From Desulfobacca acetoxidans (GTDB lineage Bacteria; Desulfobacterota; Desulfobaccia; Desulfobaccales; 0-14-0-80-60-11), in assembly GCA_020723225.1 (NCBI GenBank), contig DYJG01000067.1:1-9231 (forward strand): a DNA stretch of 9,231 nt, read 5' to 3'. Each line of letters opens with the position of its first letter. Within the stretch, counting starts at the first letter, position 1. A program made the position numbers and the translations under genes. This document shows, piece by piece, positions 1 through 4,672 of the stretch. The notes under the pieces were generated by a model, which saw nothing but the letters and a program-made list of their open reading frames with translations, was not told the DNA's origin and ran no database searches.

Positions 1-954
1 CTGGCCGTCCATTTCCCGGAGGAGGTTTTCCACGATAATATCCGATTCGTAGTGGGCCACGGCCCCGGCCTTGGAGGTGGGGACGTTGGTGGCGTCGCCC
101 ACGATGTACATGCCTTCGTACTTTTTGGACTTCAAGGTATGGTGGTCGGTGTCCAGGTAACCCATGGGATCGCCGATTTCGCTGTCGATAATCACCTGGG
201 CCCCGAAGTTGGGGGGAATGGCCACCAGCAGATCGTAGTTGACTTCGTCGCCTTTGGCCGAGGAAATTATCTTCTTCTCGGCGTCGACTTTAGCGATATC
301 AAAGTTCGGGGTGATCTTGATGTTCTTTTCTTCGCAGAGTTTGGTCAAGGCCGCGGTGGCCACCGGTTTGGTAAAGGCCCCGGAGAGCGGCGTCACCAGT
401 TCCAGCTCGATGTCGTCCCGCACCCCGTTGACCGTAAAGAACCAGTCGGCCATGAAGATGAACTCCAGAGGAGCCACCGGGCATTTGATGGGCATTTCCG
501 CGATATTCAGGACCACTTTGCCCTTGCGGAAATACTTCCATCTCTTATATAGGGCGATGGCGCCGTCGGGAGTATAAAAATCATGGATGTCGCCCCGCCA
601 GCCTTCTCTCATGCCCTCGATTTCGTCGGGCATGATGCGGCACCCGGTGCCCACCACCAGCCAGTCATAGTCGTAGCTGCCCTTCTTGGTCTTAATCTTC
701 TTTTTCACCGGGTCGATGTTGGTCACTTCGTCCAGGACAAAGTCGATGCCGGGGAGGACAAAATCCATCTTGGGTTTGATGCACTCCTCAGGCTTGTAAA
801 CGCCAAAGGGGATAAAGAGCCAGCCCGGCTGGTAGTGATGCTGCCGGTCCCGGTCAATGACGGTGATCTTCCAATCATCATCAAGCTTCTCCCGCATTTT
901 GGTGGCCACCATGGTGCCACCAGCTCCATAACCCAGAATAACCAGTTTCTTCAT
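1..954 (-). CDS. Sulfide:quinone oxidoreductase-like FAD flavoprotein (C-terminus beyond window)
   Basis: Two-dinucleotide-binding-domain flavoprotein of the SQR/FCSD group, which takes electrons from sulfide or a related reduced sulfur compound and passes them to quinone or another acceptor. The 318 visible residues start with MKKLVILGYGAGG (N-terminal FAD Rossmann). LVVGTGCR follows at about 99-106, IKCPVAPLE at 156-164 and YIVGDATNVPTSKAGAVAHY at 283-302, the second FAD-binding signature typical of SQR-like proteins. Cys105 and Cys158 are visible; Cys158 in KCPxAPxE matches the conserved redox cysteine region of the family. The third cysteine expected near the C-terminus would lie outside the window. 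The ATG at 954 is chosen because it opens directly into the Rossmann motif and has AAGGCGGG just upstream. It is the last visible gene of the H-like operon, 162 nt after HL4. The family assignment is firm; the true substrate (sulfide, polysulfide or other) is not proven. Confidence 0.88.
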   Translation of the reverse strand, partial: MKKLVILGYGAGGTMVATKMREKLDDDWKITVIDRDRQHHYQPGWLFIPFGVYKPEECIKPKMDFVLPGIDFVLDEVTNIDPVKKKIKTKKGSYDYDWLVVGTGCRIMPDEIEGMREGWRGDIHDFYTPDGAIALYKRWKYFRKGKVVLNIAEMPIKCPVAPLEFIFMADWFFTVNGVRDDIELELVTPLSGAFTKPVATAALTKLCEEKNIKITPNFDIAKVDAEKKIISSAKGDEVNYDLLVAIPPNFGAQVIIDSEIGDPMGYLDTDHHTLKSKKYEGMYIVGDATNVPTSKAGAVAHYESDIIVENLLREMDGQ

Positions 955-1024
955 AGGCCCGCCTTTCTCGTGATTAATCCAGCCCTTCCTAAGGGGCCAG
1001 ATCTTGTTCACTTGTGTTAATGTA

Positions 1025-1051
1025 AGCACTAAAGCCGGTAAAGGAAGTGCT
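1025..1051. repeat. Inverted repeat in the HL4-SQR gap
   Basis: AGCACT at 1025-1030 and AGTGCT at 1046-1051 form 6-bp arms with a 15-nt spacer, about 70-95 nt upstream of the SQR start. It could be an operator for separate control of the SQR gene, or chance. No convincing -35/-10 or -24/-12 promoter was found in this gap. Confidence 0.3.
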
Positions 1052-1067
1052 AAAAGACCTTAGACGA

Positions 1068-1101
1068 GGCTGGGCGCCTGATGCGGCGCCGGCTCCCAGC
1101 C
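1068..1101 (-). other. GC-rich intercistronic hairpin after HL4
   Basis: GGCTGGG (1068-1074) pairs with CCCAGCC (1095-1101), and two GGCGCC blocks (1073-1078 and 1085-1090) offer an alternative inner stem. The hairpin begins 16 nt past the HL4 stop codon. It is not followed by a clean U tract on the minus strand (TCGTCT, then a short CTTTT further on), so a partial terminator, attenuator or mRNA-stabilising element fits better than a full intrinsic terminator. It could lower SQR expression relative to the HL genes. Confidence 0.5.
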
Positions 1102-1116
1102 CCGGTTTTTCAAGAT

Positions 1117-1944
1117 TCAATCGGTGCGGAGAAACTCCCGCACCAGGTTTTCCCAGCCCAATTGGGGGTGGGTTCCGAAAATGTCGCCAATAACCGTGCC
1201 TCCGGAGTTGAGAGTCGCCCCCGCCGAGGATTCCAGCATCCCCAGCAGCTTATGGGCCTCATTTTCGATCCAGGCGGCGTTGCGCCGGCCGAAGAGGAGT
1301 TTTTCCAGGTCCGGCTGCAAATTGGTGGGGGTGACGACGCACAGCCACCCTTCCCCGTAGGGGTCGTCATGGGCCAGCGCGGCTCTCTGCCGGACTTTGG
1401 AGTTCACTACTTCCACCACCCCGTCCAGGGGCGCGGGGACCTGGGCCTCCTGCCCCTTCCGGACCAGGGTCAGGGCTACGCGGCCGCGCTGCAGCGCCTC
1501 CCCGGGGGCCGGCAGCCTGATGGCGTCGGCAGGCCCCAGGACTTTCTGGATAAAATCATCCAGCCCCAGGCGCACCCGGCCGCAGGCCTCCATGGCCACC
1601 CAGGTATGGCCCCGGTGCAGATAGATGGAGGTGGGCGCCCGAAAGCCAAAGACTTCCGCGATCTGGGGCCTCTCCAGGCCGGTATAGCATTCGCCCTGGT
1701 CTTCCAGAAGCTCCTCGAAGGAGCGCTGCCGCAGCCTCTCCCTCCAGGGCGCGACTTGCGTCGGATGGCCCATCTCCAGTTCGCAGGCTGCCCGCAGGCT
1801 CAGTTCCTGGGCGGCCACCGCGCTCATGGCCCGGTCGAATTCACAGGTGGCGCAATCGAAGCAATGATGGCACAACTTGAAATCGACCACGCCGGCTTCC
1901 ATCCAGATGCACGGCTTTTTCCCGGTGGTGTTTTGCTCACTCAT
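1117..1944 (-). CDS. H-protein-like protein HL4 with a CIWM/FDRAM cysteine head, no lipoyl lysine
   Basis: 275-residue member of the glycine-cleavage H-protein fold family; function unknown. The N-terminal head has five cysteines (C12, C25, C28, C31, C34) in the frame PCIWMEAGVV...C-x2-C-x2-C-x2-CEFDRAM. This differs from the zinc ribbons of HL1 and HL3; from memory similar CxWM...FDxAM modules occur in deltaproteobacterial proteins. A linker rich in Arg/Glu/Leu (about 45-90) leads to the H-domain: LHRGHTW 109-115, QKVLGPAD 133-140, APLDG 171-175, then HDDPYGEGWL. Aligning from LPxxG to P-[VL]-xG without gaps puts Gly164 where E. coli-type H proteins have the lipoylated lysine of ESVKA. The hairpin cysteine shared by HL1-HL3 is also missing (RVALT). 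The C-terminal extension ends HPQLGWENLVREFL as in its paralogues. The ATG at 1944 has only a weak GGAAG upstream. It is the most divergent of the four. Confidence 0.88.
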   Translation of the reverse strand: MSEQNTTGKKPCIWMEAGVVDFKLCHHCFDCATCEFDRAMSAVAAQELSLRAACELEMGHPTQVAPWRERLRQRSFEELLEDQGECYTGLERPQIAEVFGFRAPTSIYLHRGHTWVAMEACGRVRLGLDDFIQKVLGPADAIRLPAPGEALQRGRVALTLVRKGQEAQVPAPLDGVVEVVNSKVRQRAALAHDDPYGEGWLCVVTPTNLQPDLEKLLFGRRNAAWIENEAHKLLGMLESSAGATLNSGGTVIGDIFGTHPQLGWENLVREFLRTD

Positions 1945-1973
1945 GTCGGCGCTTCCGCAATGACGGGAAAGAA

Positions 1974-1987
1974 CGGCCCTCCGGCCG
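1974..1987 (-). other. Small hairpin in the HL3-HL4 gap
   Basis: CGGCC (1974-1978) and GGCCG (1983-1987) can form a 5-bp GC stem with a 4-nt loop, followed on the minus strand by TTCTTT. It lies between the HL3 stop and the HL4 start. It may be a weak attenuator or RNA-stability element; a short GC-rich stem can also arise by chance. Confidence 0.3.
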
Positions 1988-2017
1988 CGGTGTCTGCGGC
2001 TTTTAGGCTCTTTCCCC

Positions 2018-2791
2018 TCAGGCCTTTTTCTTCCAGTGCCGGGTGACGTTGCTCAAGAAAAACTCCTTGACCAGACGCCGCCACCCCAACTGCGGGTAAT
2101 GGTCGAAAATATCGCCCACCAGTGCGCCCCCTGACGGCAGGGTCACGCCCGCGGTGGAATCCATCAGGTTCAGCAAACGGCAGGCTTCTTTGCCCATCCA
2201 GGCCCCGTTCTTCTCTCCGGAGAACAGATTTGCCAGATTTTGCTGGAGATTGGTGGGCTTGACCTTAAAGAGCCAGCCTTTGCCGTAAGGGTCGTCGTGG
2301 AGCAGGCGGGGGTTCTTGCGCACCTCGGGGTTGACTGCCGTCACCACGCCGTCCACCGGCGCTTCGAAGGAAGCCTTGTTGTCCTTTTTGATCACGGCCA
2401 TGCAGATGTGATCCTGAAAAAACATCGCGCCCGCCTCGGGCAGCTTCAGGGCGTCGGCCGGACCCAGAAGCTTTTGGGAAAAGTCATCCAAGCCCACCCG
2501 CACTTCGCCGCTATCTTCCACCGCGGCCCAGGCATGGCCCCGGTGCAGATAATAGTCCTCCGGGGGCGTGCGCACCCCGAAGGCTTCCGCCGCCTCCGGG
2601 GAATCCGCCTGGATGGCCGCGGCCTTGGCCTGATCGTCGTCCTTTAAGGGATGATGCTTTACCTGCCAGGTGGCCCCACATTGGCGGCAGATACACTTGT
2701 AAAGGGACTTGGATTCCTGCTCCTGGCCCGGGACCTCGACTACCAGCCAATGCCCCACCATCGCCCCGCAATTCTTGCAATCCAGTTTCAT
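2018..2791 (-). CDS. H-protein-like protein HL3 with N-terminal zinc ribbon, no lipoyl lysine
   Basis: 257 residues. The N-terminal head has C5-x2-C8 and C35-x2-C38 (plus C33), the layout of a four-cysteine zinc ribbon, ending CGATW. A charged linker (about 45-70) leads to the H-protein-like domain: YYLHRGHAW 80-88, FSQKLLGPAD 104-113, LPEAG 117-121, FQDHICMA 125-132, APVDG, then HDDPYGKGWLF. Asp137 sits at the position of the lipoylated lysine; Lys135, Lys136 and Lys139 lie nearby but out of register. The C-terminal extension carries TLPSGGALVGDIF and HYPQLGWRRLVKEFFL, close to HL1 and HL2. It is about twice the size of an ordinary H protein (about 125-130 residues). The ATG at 2791 is supported by GGAGGA at good spacing. 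It lies 57 nt after HL2 and 73 nt before HL4 in the same operon. Fold assignment is firm; biochemical role unknown. Confidence 0.9.
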   Translation of the reverse strand: MKLDCKNCGAMVGHWLVVEVPGQEQESKSLYKCICRQCGATWQVKHHPLKDDDQAKAAAIQADSPEAAEAFGVRTPPEDYYLHRGHAWAAVEDSGEVRVGLDDFSQKLLGPADALKLPEAGAMFFQDHICMAVIKKDNKASFEAPVDGVVTAVNPEVRKNPRLLHDDPYGKGWLFKVKPTNLQQNLANLFSGEKNGAWMGKEACRLLNLMDSTAGVTLPSGGALVGDIFDHYPQLGWRRLVKEFFLSNVTRHWKKKA

Positions 2792-2812
2792 GCGCTCTTC
2801 CTCCGCCGGGGG

Positions 2813-2829
2813 GACGCGTTTACCGCGTC
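2813..2829 (-). other. Perfect hairpin in the HL2-HL3 gap
   Basis: GACGCG (2813-2818) and CGCGTC (2824-2829) form a perfect 6-bp GC-rich stem around a 5-nt loop, between the HL2 stop and the HL3 ribosome-binding site. There is no U tract after it. It may protect the upstream mRNA 3' end or mark a processing point. Confidence 0.4.
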
Positions 2830-2848
2830 TTCGGCCCCGATCCTCTGG

Positions 2849-3463
2849 TTATCTTTTTTTCCATTCTTTGGTTAAGTTGGTTAAGAGGAATTCCTTGACC
2901 AGGCGCCGCCAGCTTAATTGCGGATAATGGCCGTAAACGTCGTCCATCAGGGCGCCGCCGCTGGGGAGGGTGGCCCCCACCACGGAGTTCATGATGTAAA
3001 ACAACCGCTGGGACTCTTGCTCGATCCAGGTGACGTTGTCTTCGCCGTAAAACAGGTTTTCCAGATTTTGCTGGAGATTGGCGGGACGGATGGTAAAGAG
3101 CCAGCCTTCTCCGTAAGGGTCTTCATGGATCAGGCCGGGTCTCTGCCGCACCTTGGGATTGACGGACTCGATCACCCCGTCCACCGGGGCTTCCACCGAA
3201 GCCCGGTGTCCCTCCCGCACCAAGGCCATGCACACATGATCCTGGTAATAAACCTTGCCGATTTCAGGCAACCTGACCTCGTCCGCCGGACCCAGTATCT
3301 TCTGGGAGAAGGCGTCCAGGCCCACCCGCACCCGGCCCGAGATCTCGGGCACCGCCCAGGTATGCCCCCGGTGCAGGTAATAAATACTGGTGGGCACGGG
3401 AAAGCCAAAGACGTCCCGCAACTGCGGCCTGAGGCAGTGGGCCTGGTTGTTCCGGTTGCTCAT
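2849..3463 (-). CDS. H-protein-like protein HL2 without a zinc-ribbon head, no lipoyl lysine
   Basis: 204 residues, the shortest of the four; it begins almost directly at the H-like domain (DVFGFPVPTS at about 17-26) with a single N-terminal cysteine, C10. Domain landmarks are YYLHRGHTW 28-36, FSQKILGPADE 52-62, RLPEIG 64-69, QDHVCMAL 74-81, APVDG, then HEDPYGEGWLF. Gly85 in VREGHRA takes the place of the lipoyl lysine. The C-terminal part repeats GATLPSGGALMDDV and HYPQLSWRRLVKEFLL. The ATG at 3463 is preferred over an in-frame GTG at 3478, because GGAGGT lies about 8 nt upstream of the ATG while the GTG falls inside that Shine-Dalgarno sequence. It lies 37 nt after HL1. The absent head suggests domain loss after duplication, or a partner that supplies it. 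Function unknown. Confidence 0.9.
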   Translation of the reverse strand: MSNRNNQAHCLRPQLRDVFGFPVPTSIYYLHRGHTWAVPEISGRVRVGLDAFSQKILGPADEVRLPEIGKVYYQDHVCMALVREGHRASVEAPVDGVIESVNPKVRQRPGLIHEDPYGEGWLFTIRPANLQQNLENLFYGEDNVTWIEQESQRLFYIMNSVVGATLPSGGALMDDVYGHYPQLSWRRLVKEFLLTNLTKEWKKR

Positions 3464-3500
3464 GACTCGGACCTCCACCTTAAATGTTCGTCTGCTCCGA

Positions 3501-4286
3501 TTAATACCCGCGCGCCAGGCCGGTGTTATCGGCTCTTTTCTGCCAACCCTGGCTCAAGCCGGCTAAGAGAAATCCCTGGACCAGGGGCCGCCACCCCAAC
3601 TGGGGATAATGGCCGAAAACATCGTCCACGAAGACGCCGCCATCCGGGACGGTGACCCCCACCTCGGTTTCCATGAAATTCATTAAGCGATGGGACTCCT
3701 GAAAGATCCATTCCACATTGCCCTCTCCGGAAAAGAGGTTATCCAGATTGCGCCGGAGATTGGTGGGCTCCACCTTGAACAGCCAGCCTTCCCCGTAGGG
3801 ATCGTCGTGGATCAGGCGGGGGGTGTCGAGCACCTTGGGATTGATGGCGGCGATGGCGCCGTCCACCGGCGCTAGATAGGAGGCCTTCTTTCCTTGCCGG
3901 AAGAGGGCCATGCAGATGTGATCCTGATAATAGAGAGCGCCCACCTGGGGCATCTTGACTTCCTCGGCCGGCCCCAGGACCTTTTGAGAAAAATCATCCA
4001 TTCCCACCTTGACCAGGCCGGTTTCTTCCAACACCGCCCAGGCGTGGCCCCGGTGCAGATAATAATCGCTGGTGGGCACTTGAAACCCGAACACCTCCGC
4101 CATCTTCACTCCTGGGACTTGCGCCCGGTTTGCTTGATTATTCTTCATCTGCGCCTCCTTAAACAGATTGTGTTTTTCAATGAACCAGGTTTCGCCGCAG
4201 GCGCGGCAGACACACTTGCCATGAGGTTTGGTGCGCTCGTGATAAAAAATCTCAATTCGCCAATTGCCGCATTTTTTGCACTTCAT
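3501..4286 (-). CDS. H-protein-like protein HL1 with N-terminal zinc ribbon, no lipoyl lysine
   Basis: First gene of the probable sigma-54 operon; 261 residues. Head: MKCKKCGNW (C3, C6) and CVCRACGETW (C25, C27, C30), a zinc-ribbon arrangement. A basic/polar linker (about 35-60) precedes the H-protein-like domain: VPTSDYYLHRGHAW 70-83, FSQKVLGPAEE 99-109, MPQVG 112-116, YYQDHICMAL 119-128, APVDG 139-143, HDDPYGEGWLF 160-170. An ungapped match to H protein puts Gly132 at the lipoyl site; Lys133 and Lys134 are one and two places off and are not conserved in the paralogues, so modification here is doubtful but not excluded. The extension (about 185-261) has GVTVPDGG and HYPQLGWRPLVQGFLL. The ATG at 4286 is backed by a strong GGAGGTG 7 nt upstream. 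With no glycine-cleavage T or P gene nearby, a canonical glycine-cleavage role is unlikely. Confidence 0.9.
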   Translation of the reverse strand: MKCKKCGNWRIEIFYHERTKPHGKCVCRACGETWFIEKHNLFKEAQMKNNQANRAQVPGVKMAEVFGFQVPTSDYYLHRGHAWAVLEETGLVKVGMDDFSQKVLGPAEEVKMPQVGALYYQDHICMALFRQGKKASYLAPVDGAIAAINPKVLDTPRLIHDDPYGEGWLFKVEPTNLRRNLDNLFSGEGNVEWIFQESHRLMNFMETEVGVTVPDGGVFVDDVFGHYPQLGWRPLVQGFLLAGLSQGWQKRADNTGLARGY

Positions 4287-4356
4287 GTCCCTTCACCTCC
4301 GTTGCTGATTTTCAGGCTCAGGATTACGGCATTTTTCCAGGCTTCACCGATTATTT

Positions 4357-4374
4357 TAGCAAAGAATGGACCAG
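4357..4374 (-). promoter_or_regulatory. Sigma-54 (-24/-12) promoter for the HL operon
   Basis: On the minus strand the segment reads CTGG, ten bases, then GC inside TTTGCT. The invariant GG (4372-4371) and GC (4360-4359) are exactly 10 nt apart, and the -12 element TTGCT matches the consensus TTGCW. The -24 side matches TGG but departs from the following CACG. The start of transcription would be near 4347, giving a leader of about 60 nt before HL1. The promoter fits an NtrC-type activator encoded in the neighbouring operon. Reading the GG-N10-GC pattern is direct; activity is inferred. Confidence 0.65.
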
Positions 4375-4396
4375 TCCTTAGCAAATTGGGTATCTA

Positions 4397-4423
4397 TTTG
4401 ATTATATTGCTAATATAATCAAA
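4397..4423. promoter_or_regulatory. Perfect 12-bp dyad, candidate upstream activator site (dyad A)
   Basis: TTTGATTATATT (4397-4408) and AATATAATCAAA (4412-4423) are exact inverted repeats around GCT. The centre is about 63 nt upstream of the predicted sigma-54 start, so it could bind an enhancer-binding protein or another dimeric regulator. AATCAA elements inside the arms also resemble the core of IHF sites (WATCAA-N4-TTR) without matching fully. The AT-only stem with no GC-rich base argues against a terminator. Confidence 0.55.
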
Positions 4424-4456
4424 CAAATTCCATCTCCCGGGGATCGAATTATGATG

Positions 4457-4477
4457 AATATTTCAACATGAAATATT
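4457..4477. promoter_or_regulatory. Perfect 9-bp dyad, candidate regulator site (dyad B)
   Basis: AATATTTCA (4457-4465) and TGAAATATT (4469-4477) are exact inverted repeats with a 3-nt spacer, centred about 120 nt upstream of the predicted sigma-54 start, within the usual range for an upstream activator site. The arm sequence differs from dyad A, so the two may be read by different proteins. Its CAACATG is also repeated in inverted form at 4491-4497. Confidence 0.5.
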
Positions 4478-4516
4478 GTGAATTATTTAACATGTTGGAA
4501 TAACAGACAAATGATA

Positions 4517-4533
4517 TGTTTAAAAATTAAACA
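4517..4533. promoter_or_regulatory. Perfect 7-bp dyad (dyad C)
   Basis: TGTTTAA (4517-4523) and TTAAACA (4527-4533) are exact inverted repeats around AAA, with the same 3-nt spacer as dyads A and B. The centre is 58 nt from that of dyad B. In such AT-rich sequence a short dyad may occur by chance, so support is weaker. Confidence 0.35.
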
Positions 4534-4567
4534 AAGGGTTGGAAGTTTTGTTGAAAAATTAAACAAA
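4522..4567. repeat. 14-nt direct repeat
   Basis: AAAAATTAAACAAA occurs at 4522-4535 and again at 4554-4567, 32 nt apart (about three helical turns). The second copy overlaps another inverted pair, TTTTGTT (4546-4552) and AACAAAA (4562-4568). It is a possible binding pair on one face of the helix, or a low-complexity coincidence. Confidence 0.45.
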
Positions 4568-4579
4568 AACTTGCCCGGG

Positions 4580-4669
4580 AGGGAGAAAGGAGATAGGAAA
4601 CAGGCAAAAGGCAAAAGGCAAAAAGAGAAAAGCGAAAGACGAGAAGCGAATAGCGAATAGCGAAAAGCG
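4580..4669. repeat. Purine-rich low-complexity tract with 7-nt tandem units
   Basis: About 90 nt that are almost all purine on the plus strand. It includes three tandem GGCAAAA units (4603-4623) and two GCGAATA units plus one GCGAAAA (4646-4666). It directly follows the stop codon of the archaemetzincin gene, so on the minus strand the transcript would be pyrimidine-rich (CGCTATTCGC-type). A role in termination (for example Rho loading) or H-DNA formation is possible but not shown. Confidence 0.7.
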
Positions 4670-4672
4670 GCC

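Larger units (their letters stand above)
4287..4672. other. 386-nt regulatory gap between the protease gene and the HL operon
   Basis: No gene is supported here. From left to right it holds the HL1 leader (about 4287-4350), a sigma-54 promoter match, an AT-rich island (about 4380-4570, strikingly low in GC against flanks of ordinary GC) with three dyads and a 14-nt direct repeat, and a purine-rich low-complexity tract (about 4580-4669). An open frame on the plus strand at 4478-4660 has a repeat-derived, Lys/Arg-rich C-terminus and no good start signal, so it is not called. Confidence 0.8.

Noticed and set aside
983..995. CCCTT-CCT-AAGGG inverted repeat before the SQR start
   Set aside because: Arms are only 5 bp and no promoter or T tract adjoins it; too weak to call.
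1081..2046. 321-codon open frame on the plus strand
   Set aside because: It is antisense to HL4 and part of the following gap, has a low-complexity Gly/Pro/Gln/His-rich product with no recognisable domain, and HL4 has clear family motifs. It reflects the GC-rich codon structure of the real gene.
3464..3478. Upstream GTG start for HL2
   Set aside because: The GTG lies inside the Shine-Dalgarno sequence that serves the ATG at 3463, so the ATG is the better start.
1117..4286. Reading the four genes as a glycine-cleavage operon
   Set aside because: No T, P or L subunit gene is present, all four lack the lipoyl lysine, and the neighbours are a flavoprotein and regulators.
4397..4423. Dyad A as an intrinsic terminator
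   Set aside because: The stem is nearly all A/T with a 3-nt loop and no T tract, and it lies upstream of a promoter match; an operator is more likely.
4478..4660. Possible 60-residue plus-strand protein in the regulatory gap
   Set aside because: No ribosome-binding site, a C-terminal half translated from the purine repeat tract, and overlap with dyad C and the direct repeat.
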